64,000 nucleotides of DNA from Gammaproteobacteria bacterium. Lineage in GTDB: Bacteria; Pseudomonadota; Gammaproteobacteria; Steroidobacterales; Foliamicaceae. The notes below the pieces were generated by a model. It was given only the letters and a program-made list of their open reading frames with translations, searched no databases and was not told where the DNA came from. A program made the translations under genes and the position numbers. Below are positions 26,067 through 35,056 of this stretch, one piece after another. The first letter of the stretch is position 1; each line of letters starts with the position of its first letter. The DNA lies in contig JAPOTY010000006.1 in NCBI GenBank assembly GCA_026708965.1, positions 97,534 through 161,533 of the forward strand, written 5' to 3'.

Positions 26067-26549
26067 TCAGGGCGCAAGGAGGCGGTCGCCGGGCTTGATG
26101 CCCCAGCGCGCCGCGGCGCCGGCTTTCAGTTCCAGCACGCGGTTGACGGGTTCGCCCGACGGGATGCTTTCCAGGCTCAGGGGCCGGGTGCCTGCGGCGA
26201 TGCGGGCCACGCGGCCGTCGGCGCGGATGAATAGCATGTCCAGCGACACGTAGGTATTCTTCATCCACATGCTGATCGGCTGCTCGCGGCGGTAAACGAA
26301 TAGCATGCCTTGTGTTTCGGGCAGCTCGCGCATGTGCATGAGGCCGCGGCGCTGCTCGGCCGGGGTTTCCGCCAGCCAGAAGTCCAGCAGCACGCAGGCG
26401 CCGCCGGATGCCTCCAGCACGCCGCGGGCCTTTGCCAGCCCGTCAAGGTTTTGCGCGGCGGCAAGCGGCTGCCATAGCGCCAGCACGGCCAGCGCCAGCA
26501 AAGCGTTTTGCCTGTTTATCCGCCCGCGCGGTGCTCTTCCGCTTTCCAT
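26067..26549 (-). CDS. Exported DUF192 protein
   Basis: A 160-residue protein with a signal peptide (about 13-35, ending LAAAQN) and a DUF192 domain. The core reads LAETPAEQRRGLMHMRELPE, then GMLFVY, MWMKNTYVSLDMLFI and the closing RVLELKAG. DUF192 proteins are small periplasmic proteins of unknown function, common in aquatic bacteria. ATG 26549 is chosen because it places the signal peptide near the N-terminus; another in-frame ATG lies at 26585. It is divergent from moxR, with a long palindromic element between them. Confidence 0.85.
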   Translation of the reverse strand: MESGRAPRGRINRQNALLALAVLALWQPLAAAQNLDGLAKARGVLEASGGACVLLDFWLAETPAEQRRGLMHMRELPETQGMLFVYRREQPISMWMKNTYVSLDMLFIRADGRVARIAAGTRPLSLESIPSGEPVNRVLELKAGAAARWGIKPGDRLLAP

Positions 26550-26626
26550 GCGGCAAGTATGGACTGGCTTGCCCGCTTGTTGCATGGTTCATTGGCGCTG
26601 CGGTTCCGAAAGGCTCCGGCATGCCC

Positions 26627-26735
26627 GCCTGTTGCGCCTGCCCCTATTGCGTGGAGACGCATGAACCCATCCATGGGGCTCGGCTGGGGCATCCTGCCCC
26701 AGACGCTCCACGCAATAGGGGCAGGCGCAACAGGC
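26627..26735. repeat. Palindromic element, copy A (30-bp arms, 49-base centre)
   Basis: Bases 26627-26656 are perfectly complementary to 26706-26735. The 49-base centre begins ACGCATGAA and holds two smaller hairpins: CCCATCCATGGG (about 26665-26676) and CTGGGG...CCCCAG (26684-26702). The predicted fold is a long stem capped by two short hairpins. The same centre, with different arms, occurs twice near 44.2-44.4 kb. It lies in the divergent gap between the DUF192 and moxR genes. It has no ORF and no transposase. Confidence 0.85.
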
Positions 26736-26803
26736 TACCGCTGCGCTGCCGTGTCGGGTTGGCTGCGGGTGTCATGCGGCGCGGCGGAGCGCAATGCGGG
26801 GGC

Positions 26804-26809
26804 TACAAT
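26804..26809 (+). promoter_or_regulatory. Possible -10 box for the moxR operon
   Basis: TACAAT lies 39 bases upstream of the moxR ATG and downstream of the palindromic element. No strong -35 is seen at the expected spacing. Confidence 0.3.
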
Positions 26810-26847
26810 CGCTGGCCTATGACTGATCGCTGGCTTGCCTGAAACCT

Positions 26848-27840
26848 ATGTCCGCCGAAGCTGCGCTCCAACCGCCGCGGTCGCAGCCGCTGGCGGCGCT
26901 GCGGCGCCGCATGGAGGAGCAGGTGCTGGGCCAGGAGGAGTTCATCGAGCATATGCTGATCGCCCTTCTGGCCGGCGGCCATCTGCTGGTGGAAGGCGTG
27001 CCGGGGCTGGCCAAGACCCGGGCGGTGAAGGTTTTGGGGCGTTGTTTGAACGCCAGCTTCCACCGCGTCCAGTTCACGCCCGACCTCCTGCCCTCGGATA
27101 TTACCGGCACCGATATCTTTCGCCCGCAGACGGGCGGGTTCGAGTTTCGCCCCGGGCCGCTGTTCCATCACCTCGTTCTGGCCGACGAAATCAACCGCGC
27201 TTCGGCCAAGGTGCAGTCGGCCCTGCTGGAGGCGATGGAGGAGAAGCAGGTGACCGTGGCGGAGAAGAGTTGGCCGCTGCCGGAGCCTTTTTTGGTGATG
27301 GCCACGCAAAACCCGATTGAGCAGGAAGGCGCCTATCCGCTGCCGGAGGCCCAGCTCGACCGCTTCCTGATGAAAACCACGATCGGCTATCCCGGCGCCG
27401 AGGATGAGCAGCGGATCGTGGCGCTCACCCGGCTAGAGGCATCCGGGGAGCGTCGGCAGCCCGGGAAGCAGGTGCCGGGCTACGCGGTGGAGCAGGTGCT
27501 GAGCGACCGCGCCAAGGTTTTGCGGATTCATTTGGCCGAACGGCTGGAGCGCTATATCGTGGAACTGGTGCGCGCCACACGGGATCCTGGCGCGCGCGAC
27601 GGCTCGCTTCACGGCTTGGTGAGCTACGGCGCCAGCCCGCGCGCATCGATCGCGCTGGACCGCTGCAGCCGGGCGCGCGCCTTCCTGCGCGGACGGGATT
27701 TCGTGACGCCGGGCGATATCCAGGCCCTATCGCCGGCGGTGCTCCGCCACCGCATCATCCTGACCTACGAGGCGGAGGCCGAAGGCCGTAGTTCCGCGGA
27801 AGTGATCGACCGCCTGCTCGATTGCGTGGCGGTGCCCTGA
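26848..27840 (+). CDS. MoxR-family AAA+ ATPase
   Basis: A 330-residue ATPase with Walker A GVPGLAKT (50-57), Walker B/sensor segments LVLADEINRASAKVQ and MATQNPIEQEGAYPLPEAQLDRF, and a C-terminal lid domain. MoxR proteins act as chaperones that work with von Willebrand A (VWA) proteins to mature enzymes or complexes. It is the first gene of a six-gene run (MoxR, DUF58, DUF4381, two VWA proteins, BatD-like) with stop/start overlaps from DUF58 onward. Confidence 0.95.
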   Translation: MSAEAALQPPRSQPLAALRRRMEEQVLGQEEFIEHMLIALLAGGHLLVEGVPGLAKTRAVKVLGRCLNASFHRVQFTPDLLPSDITGTDIFRPQTGGFEFRPGPLFHHLVLADEINRASAKVQSALLEAMEEKQVTVAEKSWPLPEPFLVMATQNPIEQEGAYPLPEAQLDRFLMKTTIGYPGAEDEQRIVALTRLEASGERRQPGKQVPGYAVEQVLSDRAKVLRIHLAERLERYIVELVRATRDPGARDGSLHGLVSYGASPRASIALDRCSRARAFLRGRDFVTPGDIQALSPAVLRHRIILTYEAEAEGRSSAEVIDRLLDCVAVP

Positions 27841-27848
27841 GTCGAGCC

Positions 27849-28757
27849 ATGCTGAAGAGCCCGAAGGGAAGGGGGCGCACATGGATCGGTCTGCCGGAAC
27901 TGCTGGCCATGCGCCATGCGCGCTTCGATTGGCCCTTGCCAACCGCCGGACACGCCCGCAGCGGGGCGGCGGCTGCGCCGTTGCGGGCCCGGGGCATGGA
28001 ATTCGACCAGCTGCGCGCTTGGCAGCCGGGCGACGATTCCAGGCACATGCACTGGAAGGCCACGGCGCGAACCGGACGGCCCTATACCAAGCTCTATCAG
28101 GAGGAGAGCGAGCGGCCGTGCGTGCTGTGCGCCGATCTTTCGCCGCGCATGCATTTCGCCACGATGGGCGTGTTCAAGTCGGTTTTGGCGGCGCGGGTGG
28201 CAATGATGATCGCTTTCTCGGCCTGCGCGGCGCGCGAGCGGGTGTCGGCCCTGGTGATGAGTTCGGCAGGCTTTGCCCTGAGTCCGCCGCTATCGGGCCG
28301 GCGGGGCGTGCAGTCGCTGGCCGCCGCGCTGGCGGCGGCTTTCCGCGGGGGGCCGCCTGCGGCGGATTCGTTTGCTCCGCGGCTGAGCGCGGCCGCGCCG
28401 CTGCTGCGCCGCCATGCCCCATGGGGCAGCCGGCTGGTATTGATCAGCGATTTCCTGGGCGCGGACGATGTGGCCGCCGTTCGCCGTCTGGCAGCGAGAA
28501 GACCGCTGCTGATCGTGCGCCTCTACGATCCTCTGGACCGCGACCTGCCGCCGCCGGGCCGCTATGCGGTGCGGGATCCGCTTGGCGAACTGGAGTTCGA
28601 TAGCAGCGCCCCGGCCGAGCGCCGGCGCTTTCGCCGCGCCTTTACGGAAACCACGCGGACGCTGGCGGATATCGCCCGCGCCAGCGGCGGCGCCTGTCTA
28701 GAGTTCCGCACCGATCGGGACCCTTCCCGCGAACGAGCAAGGGCTGTGGGGCGGTGA
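27849..28757 (+). CDS. DUF58 domain protein
   Basis: A 302-residue protein of the DUF58 family, typical partner of MoxR. The defining segment is MEFDQLRAWQPGDDSRHMHWKATARTG, followed by a VWA-like fold (VLCADLSPRMHF, where the MIDAS-like DxSxxM is present). It starts at ATG 27849, eight bases after moxR; the frame is open upstream to a GTG inside moxR. The GTG of the next gene overlaps its stop. Confidence 0.9.
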   Translation: MLKSPKGRGRTWIGLPELLAMRHARFDWPLPTAGHARSGAAAAPLRARGMEFDQLRAWQPGDDSRHMHWKATARTGRPYTKLYQEESERPCVLCADLSPRMHFATMGVFKSVLAARVAMMIAFSACAARERVSALVMSSAGFALSPPLSGRRGVQSLAAALAAAFRGGPPAADSFAPRLSAAAPLLRRHAPWGSRLVLISDFLGADDVAAVRRLAARRPLLIVRLYDPLDRDLPPPGRYAVRDPLGELEFDSSAPAERRRFRRAFTETTRTLADIARASGGACLEFRTDRDPSRERARAVGR

Positions 28758-29245
28758 GCGACGCGACCGGGCTGGCCGCGCTGCTGCGCGATATCCACCT
28801 GCCGCCGGAGCCTTCCTGGTGGCCGCCCCAGCCTGGCTGGTGGCTGATCGCCCTGGCAGCGCTGGCAGCGGTGATCTGGCGGCTGCGGCGCCTGCCTGCC
28901 TGGAAGCGGCAGGCCCTGGCGAGGATGCGGGCGATCGAGGCCGACTACGCCCGGCACGGCAATATTTCCCGCCTGCTGGCCGAGGTCTCCATGCTGCTGC
29001 GCTCCTGCGCGGTGCTGCTGAACGGCCGCCGCCAAACCGCCGGGCTGGTGGGCCTGGCCTGGCTCGATTGCCTGAAAGACTTGGGACGGGGCGCCGCTCC
29101 CGAGCCGTCCGCGGCGCTGCTTGAAGGTCCTTATCGGAAGCGGGCGGACTTCGATGCGCGGGCCTTCTCGCGCAGCGTGACGGCGTGGATACGCCGCGCC
29201 CGGGGAGCGGGGGCATCGCGCCCCCGGCGAAGGCCGGTTTCGTGA
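28754..29245 (+). CDS. DUF4381 membrane protein
   Basis: A 163-residue protein with one membrane segment (about 29-45, WWLIALAALAAVIWRL) and a cytoplasmic helical domain (LLAEVSMLLRSCAVLLNGRR, then GLAWLDCLKD). DUF4381 occurs between DUF58 and BatA genes in many gammaproteobacterial MoxR operons. The last 15 or so codons (about 29200-29240) are encoded by a GC-rich palindromic stretch and give a basic tail, so the natural C-terminus may have been altered by an inserted repeat. It starts at GTG 28754 and its stop overlaps the next GTG. Confidence 0.85.
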   Translation: MSDATGLAALLRDIHLPPEPSWWPPQPGWWLIALAALAAVIWRLRRLPAWKRQALARMRAIEADYARHGNISRLLAEVSMLLRSCAVLLNGRRQTAGLVGLAWLDCLKDLGRGAAPEPSAALLEGPYRKRADFDARAFSRSVTAWIRRARGAGASRPRRRPVS

Positions 29246-30201
29246 CGCTGGCTTTCGAGTGGGCCTGGGCGTGGCTGCTGTTGCCGCTGCCGCTTTTCGC
29301 ATGGCGGTTCCTGGCGCCGCTCAAACGCAGCGCCGGCCCCGCTCTTGAGGTATCGGACCGCATGCGCTTTTCGCATGGCGTTGGCGCTGGCGAAATGGCG
29401 GTCCGCGGCTCGCCCGACGGGCTCCTGGCCGCGCTGATCTACCTGTGCCTGGTGTGCGCCGCCGCGCGCCCCGTGCTGCTGGATGCGCTAACGACGGCTC
29501 CGGTGACGGGCCGCGACCTGATGCTGGCGGTGGATCTTTCGGGAAGCATGGAAGTGCGCGATGCCAATCTCGCGGGACGACCGGCCTCGCGCCTCGGAGC
29601 GATCAAGGCGGTGGCCGGAGATTTTATCGAGCGGCGCGCCGGCGACCGCGTGGGCCTGATCCTGTTTGGCGACCAGGCATACCTGCAGGCGCCGCTCACA
29701 TTCGACCGGGCCACCGTGCGCGCCTTTCTCGATGAATCCTCGGTGGGTCTGGCCGGTCGCCAGACCGCCCTGGGCGACGCCATTGCGCTGGCTGTCAAGC
29801 GCATGTCGCTGGAAGGATCCGCCGCCCAGCATCGCGTGCTGGTGCTGCTCACTGACGGCGCCGCCACGGCGGGGGAACTGGCGCCGATGAAAGCGGCGGA
29901 ACTGGCCCGTGCCGCCGGGCTGAAGATCTACGCCATCGGCATCGGCTCCACCGCCGCGGCGGCCCCCGATCTTTCCGCGGAGCTGGACGAGGAAACGCTG
30001 CTGAAGATCGCCGCATCCACGGGCGGGCGCTATTTTCGCGCGGGCGGACAGGGCCGTCTGGAACAGATCTACGCGGAACTGGACCGGCTGGAGCCCGCCC
30101 GCCTCGACCCGCCGGACCTCCTCGGCGGCCGCCCGGCGCACTTGCCGCCGCTATTGATGGCGCTGGCTTTGGGCCTGATGCTGGCCTGGAGGGCCCGCTA
30201 G
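29242..30201 (+). CDS. BatA-like VWA-domain membrane protein
   Basis: A 319-residue protein. Membrane segments flank a VWA domain: two at the N-terminus (about 4-20 and 55-72) and one at the C-terminus (ALALGLMLAW). The MIDAS metal site reads DLSGSM, with the later Thr in the family position and DGAAT near residue 208. GTG 29242 overlaps the DUF4381 stop and is preferred to an earlier in-frame ATG at 29185 inside that gene. It probably binds partner proteins together with MoxR. Confidence 0.9.
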   Translation: MTLAFEWAWAWLLLPLPLFAWRFLAPLKRSAGPALEVSDRMRFSHGVGAGEMAVRGSPDGLLAALIYLCLVCAAARPVLLDALTTAPVTGRDLMLAVDLSGSMEVRDANLAGRPASRLGAIKAVAGDFIERRAGDRVGLILFGDQAYLQAPLTFDRATVRAFLDESSVGLAGRQTALGDAIALAVKRMSLEGSAAQHRVLVLLTDGAATAGELAPMKAAELARAAGLKIYAIGIGSTAAAAPDLSAELDEETLLKIAASTGGRYFRAGGQGRLEQIYAELDRLEPARLDPPDLLGGRPAHLPPLLMALALGLMLAWRAR

Positions 30202-30232
30202 CCTTGGCCGCGGCGCCGACCGGAGCGCATTG

Positions 30233-31837
30233 ATGGAGTTCGATCTTCACTGGATTCGGCCGCTATGGCTGCTGGCGCTGCCGCTGGCAGCGCTGCCCTG
30301 GATTCCAGGCCGGCGGTCGGGGGGACCCTGGATTCGGGTGGTGGATCCGGCGCTGGCGCCGTTTGTGCTGCGTCGGCGAGGGGCGCAAGGCGGTTGGCTC
30401 GGGCGGTTTGCGGCCTCCCTGGGTCTTGCCGTTTGCCTGCTGGCGCTGGCGGGACCCGCCTGGCGGCAGGCGCCCCAGTCGTTCAACCGCAGCGCCGATC
30501 AGTTGGTGGTGCTGCTGGATGTTTCGCGTTCCATGCTCGCAGGCGACCTGAGCCCCAGTCGCCTGGAGCGCGCCCGGCTCAAGGTCAAGGAGAGCCTGCG
30601 TCTCCGCGCCGGGGGCGGCACCGGGCTGGTGGCTTTTTCCGGACACGCCTTCACGGTGGCGCCCGTCACCACCGATGCCGCCACCGTGGTTAATCTGCTC
30701 GACGTGCTGGCGCCCGACATCATGCCCAGCCGCGGCAGCAACGTGGCAACCGCCATCGCCCGCGGGCAGCGCTTGCTGGAACAGGCCGAGGCGCGCCGGG
30801 GACGCTTGCTGCTGCTGACCGATTCGGCCGGCGGGGAGCGGGCCGTTAACGCCGCGCGCAAGCTGCGCGATGCCGGCCACACGCTGCTGGTGCTGGGCGC
30901 CGCCACCCGCGACGGCGCGCCGGTTCCCGACATGCAGGGCGGTTTCCTGCGCTCCCGGGACTCGGGCCTGGTGCTGAGCAGGCCCGATCAGGATGCCTTG
31001 CTTCGCCTGGCCCGCGAAGGCGGCGGTGCCTACCGGCCAATCAGCGCGGGCAATGCCGATCTGGAGGAACTGCTGCGCCGCGGCTCGCTGGCAAGGGCCG
31101 CGGTCGCGGTCGCGGAGAGGGACATGCAGGCGCGGCGCTGGCGCGATGAAGGGCCGCTGTTGCTGATTCTGCTTGCCCCGCTGGCGGCGCTGGCATTTCG
31201 CCGGGGCTGGGCGCTGGCGCTGGTGCTGGCGGTGCCGCTTGGCGCCTTCGCCTCCGACGGCTGGTTCACGAGTTCCGACCGCCAGGGCGCGCGCGCATTC
31301 CAGCAAGGAGACTTCCCCCGCGCGGAGGCCCTGTTCGACGATCCGGCCTGGAAGGCCGCGGCCTTGTATCGCCAGGGCCGGTTTCATGCCGCCGCGCGGC
31401 TTCTGGAACCGTCCCGCACGCCGGCGGGCCGCTACAACCGGGCCACGGCGTTGGCGCTGGCCGGCGATATCCCCGATGCGATTCGCCTTTATGAGGAACT
31501 GTTGCTTGAGCATCCCGGGTACGCTGATGCCCGCCATAATCTGGCGGTCCTGAAGCATGCGCCCGCCGGCGCCGCCCGCCCGGACGAAGCATCGAACGAC
31601 GGCGCGGCGGATTTGCTTGAGCATGGCGGCGGCGAGGAAGCGGCCGCGCCGCTGGCGGATGACGAGGCTTCCCCGCAAGGCCCCATGCCGCCGGACCAGG
31701 CGCGCCGCTGGCTGCAGCAGGTGCCCGATGATCCAGGGGGCTTGCTGCGGCGCAAGTTTCAGCGCCAGTACCGCGCCCGGGGCCTGGACCAGGATGGCAG
31801 GCCCCTGTGGCCGGGCGAGTCCGAGGCGCCCTGGTGA
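30233..31837 (+). CDS. BatB/BatC-like VWA and TPR membrane protein
   Basis: A 534-residue fusion. N-terminal membrane segments and a VWA domain (MIDAS DVSRSM near residue 97, DSAGG near 198) are followed by further membrane segments (about 303-340), TPR repeats (ARAFQQGDFPRAEALFDD, then YNRATALALAGDIPDAIRLYEELLLEHPGY) and an acidic disordered region ending in a Gln/Arg-rich tail. In Bacteroidetes the VWA and TPR parts are separate genes (batB, batC). ATG 30233 is used. The BatD-like gene overlaps its stop. Confidence 0.9.
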   Translation: MEFDLHWIRPLWLLALPLAALPWIPGRRSGGPWIRVVDPALAPFVLRRRGAQGGWLGRFAASLGLAVCLLALAGPAWRQAPQSFNRSADQLVVLLDVSRSMLAGDLSPSRLERARLKVKESLRLRAGGGTGLVAFSGHAFTVAPVTTDAATVVNLLDVLAPDIMPSRGSNVATAIARGQRLLEQAEARRGRLLLLTDSAGGERAVNAARKLRDAGHTLLVLGAATRDGAPVPDMQGGFLRSRDSGLVLSRPDQDALLRLAREGGGAYRPISAGNADLEELLRRGSLARAAVAVAERDMQARRWRDEGPLLLILLAPLAALAFRRGWALALVLAVPLGAFASDGWFTSSDRQGARAFQQGDFPRAEALFDDPAWKAAALYRQGRFHAAARLLEPSRTPAGRYNRATALALAGDIPDAIRLYEELLLEHPGYADARHNLAVLKHAPAGAARPDEASNDGAADLLEHGGGEEAAAPLADDEASPQGPMPPDQARRWLQQVPDDPGGLLRRKFQRQYRARGLDQDGRPLWPGESEAPW

Positions 31838-33225
31838 ACCGCCGCCGCCGTCTCGCTGCCTTGGCGCTGGTCGTGTTCCCCTGGCCTGGGGCGGCGGCGC
31901 AAGATCCCGCCGTTGATCCTCCCTTCGTGGTGCGTACCGAGCTGAGCGAGCGCCGTCCTTGGGAACGCTCGCAGGTGCTCTACACGGTGCGTGTTTACCG
32001 GTCGGCCGGGGCCAGCCGCGCCGACCGCATCCGCGACGTTGACGAACCGGCGCTGCTCAGCGGCGAAGCGCTGATCCAGCGGCTGGGAAACGCCCGCGAG
32101 CACACGGCCCGGCCGAGGGATTCCGACTCGCTGGTGCTGGAACGCCGTTACGCTATTTTTCCCCAATCGGCCGGTGAACTGCTGCTGCTGCCAGTCAGCC
32201 TGCAATGGATAGGCGGCGAGTTCGGTTTCCGCACCCGCAGGTTTGTGGCCGAAGCCGCGCCCGAAAGGCTGGTGGCGCGCGCCGTGCCTTCGCCGCCGCC
32301 CGGGCGATGGCTAGCGGCCCGCAGCGTTCGCATCTGGGACGAATTCGAGCGCCCGCCGGAGGCGCTGATTGCGGGCGAGCCGCTCATTCGTCTGCTGGGC
32401 GTGCGAATTGAAGGCCAGCCCGCCCGGCAGATTCCCGAAATCGATCCTGGCGACGGGCCCAACTTCCGGCACTTTATCGAGCGGGCGGAATTCGAGGACC
32501 AGATCACCGTCGGCGGCGTGGTGGGCGTTCGCCGCCAGCGCGCCGCCCTGCTGGCCTTAGGCGGCGGCGAGGTGGCGCTGCCTGCGATCCGGATCCATTG
32601 GTGGAATACGCTGCGGGAACGCTGGGAAACGACCGAATTGCCCCGGCGCGTTCTTCAGGCGCAGGGGCCGCCTGCTCCTGCCGTGGCGCGAACTGCCGCA
32701 ACGCGCGCCGAGGGCGGCGCGCTGAACGAATGGCTGGCAGGCCTCTTCGCTGCCGGCTGGTTTTTGACCGCTGCCGCTTGGTGGATATCGCATCGAATAC
32801 TGGCCGCCCGCCGCCGGCGCAGGGAACTGGGAACCCGGTTTGCCGCCGGGTCCGGCGATGCCGGGCAGCGCCGGGCGAAGCCGCTGGCGGCACTGGCCGC
32901 CGCATGCAGGCAAGACGATGCGCGAGCCGCTGAAGCGGCGCTGCTTGCCTGGGCGAGGCAATACTTCGAAGCTTCGCCGCCCCGCAGCCTCGGCGAACTG
33001 GCCGAACGTTGCGGCGAACCGCTGTCGGATCCTTGCCGCCGCCTTTCGGCCGCCTTGTATTCCGCGCAATCGGCGCATTGGGATCCCGGGCAACTGATGA
33101 GGGCCGCCCGCGCCGGGCTGCGCGCCCGGGGCGGCACTGCGCGCGGTTCGGCCCCGCCGCGCGGAGCATGGCGCGGCAGCGCGCTGCCGCCGTTATGGCC
33201 GAAGCCCTCTTCGGACGACGGCTAG
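31834..33225 (+). CDS. BatD-like exported membrane protein
   Basis: A 463-residue protein. A signal peptide (about 1-24) precedes repeated beta-sandwich domains in the periplasm (VRTELSERRPWERSQVLYTVRVY is typical of the BatD N-terminus), then one membrane segment (about 305-325) and a cytoplasmic helical domain. GTG 31834 overlaps the previous stop; the frame is open slightly upstream. Last gene of the MoxR-Bat operon, which in other bacteria has been tied to oxygen tolerance and envelope integrity. Confidence 0.88.
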   Translation: MNRRRRLAALALVVFPWPGAAAQDPAVDPPFVVRTELSERRPWERSQVLYTVRVYRSAGASRADRIRDVDEPALLSGEALIQRLGNAREHTARPRDSDSLVLERRYAIFPQSAGELLLLPVSLQWIGGEFGFRTRRFVAEAAPERLVARAVPSPPPGRWLAARSVRIWDEFERPPEALIAGEPLIRLLGVRIEGQPARQIPEIDPGDGPNFRHFIERAEFEDQITVGGVVGVRRQRAALLALGGGEVALPAIRIHWWNTLRERWETTELPRRVLQAQGPPAPAVARTAATRAEGGALNEWLAGLFAAGWFLTAAAWWISHRILAARRRRRELGTRFAAGSGDAGQRRAKPLAALAAACRQDDARAAEAALLAWARQYFEASPPRSLGELAERCGEPLSDPCRRLSAALYSAQSAHWDPGQLMRAARAGLRARGGTARGSAPPRGAWRGSALPPLWPKPSSDDG

Positions 33226-33311
33226 CCGCTGTCTGCGCCGGTCCCGGAGGCTGCTAAACTTGACTTCAAGCTCCTGTTTGAACGGAGTGCCGCCCTACGT
33301 TAAGCAGCGCC

Positions 33312-33959
33312 ATGAATAACGCCAATCTGATTCCTCCTTTAGTGCGAGCCCGCGTTGAAGATCGCGACCGGATATCCGCGCAGGGCCGCCGCGTCACGGT
33401 CGGTTTTTCGTCCAGCCCCTTAGGGCCGATGCTGCTGGCGCAAGTGGACGGCGCGCTGTCCCGCCTAGGCTACGCCGACCGCCCGGAAGATAGGATGCAG
33501 GAGCAGCTTGCTCGCCTCTGGCGGGGCGCGAAGCTGAGGCGCGACGATCACTGGGCAAAGGAAAAGGCGGCTGGTCTTTTTTCTTCCCGCGCGGAAACGG
33601 TTGAGGTTCTGCTGCGAGGCACAGCCTTTCAGCTTGATGTCTGGCAGGCCCTGCTGGGGGTGCCGGCGGGCTGCACCGAGTCGTACGGGGAACTGGCGCG
33701 GCGGGCGCGCCGGCCCGGCGCCGCGCGCGCGGTGGGCGGGGCCATGAACGCCAATCCTGTGACTTGGTTGGTGCCCTGCCATCGCATCGTGGCCGGGGAC
33801 GGCACGCTATGCGGATACGGCGGCGGACTCCAGCGAAAGCGCCGCTTGCTCGCGGCCGAGAGACCGAGCGCCGGTGGCGCTCGTTCGGCCGCCGGTGGCG
33901 CTCGTTCAAGCGCCAGTGGCGCCCGGCCGGTTGCCGCCGCTTCCCGGTTGGCGGTATGA
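33312..33959 (+). CDS. ogt: Methylated-DNA-protein cysteine methyltransferase
   Basis: A 215-residue suicide repair enzyme that removes O6-alkyl groups from guanine. The DNA-binding helix ([13 protein letters not shown]) and the active site VPCHRI (Cys156) are intact. The usual protein ends shortly after [12 protein letters not shown]. Here about 35 extra residues ([18 protein letters not shown]...) follow, encoded by near-tandem palindromic DNA with two GAGCGCC-GGT-GGCGCTC-like units (33869-33935). The stop overlaps the lipA ATG. Confidence 0.9.
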   Translation: MNNANLIPPLVRARVEDRDRISAQGRRVTVGFSSSPLGPMLLAQVDGALSRLGYADRPEDRMQEQLARLWRGAKLRRDDHWAKEKAAGLFSSRAETVEVLLRGTAFQLDVWQALLGVPAGCTESYGELARRARRPGAARAVGGAMNANPVTWLVPCHRIVAGDGTLCGYGGGLQRKRRLLAAERPSAGGARSAAGGARSSASGARPVAAASRLAV

Positions 33960-35017
33960 CGAGCCGCGCCCGCACGGCGCTCACCGCCCTGGAGGCCATC
34001 CCCGTGGTGAGCGGTGCCAAATACCGCACCGCGCATGGATTCAGTGCCATCCGCGACGGCCAGAAGCGCCGCGCCGATGCGCTCGAAGACCGCGCCGGGC
34101 GCAAGCCGCCTTGGCTGCGCGCGCAACTGCCCTCGGGCAAGCGGTATCTTCGGCTCAAGCAGCTGATGCGCAGTCACCGTCTGGCCACGGTGTGCGAGGA
34201 ATCGCATTGCCCCAATATCGGCGAATGCTGGAATGCCGGCACCGCAACGCTGATGCTCATGGGCGGCGTATGCACCCGAACCTGCCGCTTCTGCGCGGTC
34301 GATACGGGCAATCCCGGCGGCTGGCTGGATCCGCAGGAACCGCGCAACGCCGCCGAGACCGTGCGCCTTATGGGCCTGGGCTATGTGGTGCTCACATCGG
34401 TCGATCGCGACGACCTGCCCGATGGCGGAGCTTCGCATTTCGCAAGCTGTGTTGAGGCCATTCGCCGCGCAAGCCCGAAAACGGCGATCGAAGTGCTCAC
34501 GCCGGATTTCCGCGGCAGCGAACAGGCCGTGCGCGCGGTGCTGGCATCCGGCCCAACCGTGTTCGCCCATAATATCGAAACCGTCCGCAGGCTTACCGGG
34601 CGGGTGCGCGATCCGCGCGCCGGCTACGACCAGTCGCTCAAGGTGCTGGAGGCCGCTGCATCCCTCGGCAAGGACATCCTGACCAAGTCCAGCATCATGC
34701 TCGGCTTGGGCGAGCGTCGCGAGGAAGTGCGCCAGGCCATGCTCGACCTGCGTTCGCGCGGCGTGTCCCTGCTGACGCTGGGGCAATACCTGCGCCCCAC
34801 GCCGCACCATTTGCCGGTGGAGCGCTTCATCCCTCCGGCGGAATTTGCCGAGTGGCGCGCGGAGGGCTTGGCGGCAGGTTTTGTGGAAGTGGTGGCGGGG
34901 CCGCTGGTTCGCTCCAGCTACCGCGCCGAGCGCGCCTTGATGAAAAACAATGCCGGCGTGGAACTGGATTCTGCTCCATCCCCGGCCGCGGCCATCGCCG
35001 CGCCCGCATTTTCTTAG
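33956..35017 (+). CDS. lipA: Lipoyl synthase
   Basis: A radical-SAM enzyme that inserts two sulfurs into octanoyl chains on lipoyl domains. The auxiliary cluster ligands are in [12 protein letters not shown], the radical-SAM cluster is CTRTCRFC (Cys106, 110, 113), and the closing RSSYRAE is present. At 353 residues it has a slightly long N-terminus. ATG 33956 overlaps the ogt stop (ATGA); the frame continues upstream inside ogt but carries no homology. lipB is not nearby. Confidence 0.96.
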   Translation: MTSRARTALTALEAIPVVSGAKYRTAHGFSAIRDGQKRRADALEDRAGRKPPWLRAQLPSGKRYLRLKQLMRSHRLATVCEESHCPNIGECWNAGTATLMLMGGVCTRTCRFCAVDTGNPGGWLDPQEPRNAAETVRLMGLGYVVLTSVDRDDLPDGGASHFASCVEAIRRASPKTAIEVLTPDFRGSEQAVRAVLASGPTVFAHNIETVRRLTGRVRDPRAGYDQSLKVLEAAASLGKDILTKSSIMLGLGERREEVRQAMLDLRSRGVSLLTLGQYLRPTPHHLPVERFIPPAEFAEWRAEGLAAGFVEVVAGPLVRSSYRAERALMKNNAGVELDSAPSPAAAIAAPAFS

Positions 35018-35056
35018 ATCCCGGAGCCGGGCAGGACACAATATCAGGAGGCGGGA

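Noticed and set aside
26627..26735. Rho-independent terminator
   Set aside because: The arms are far longer than a terminator needs, there is no T tract, it lies between divergent genes, and the centre recurs elsewhere.
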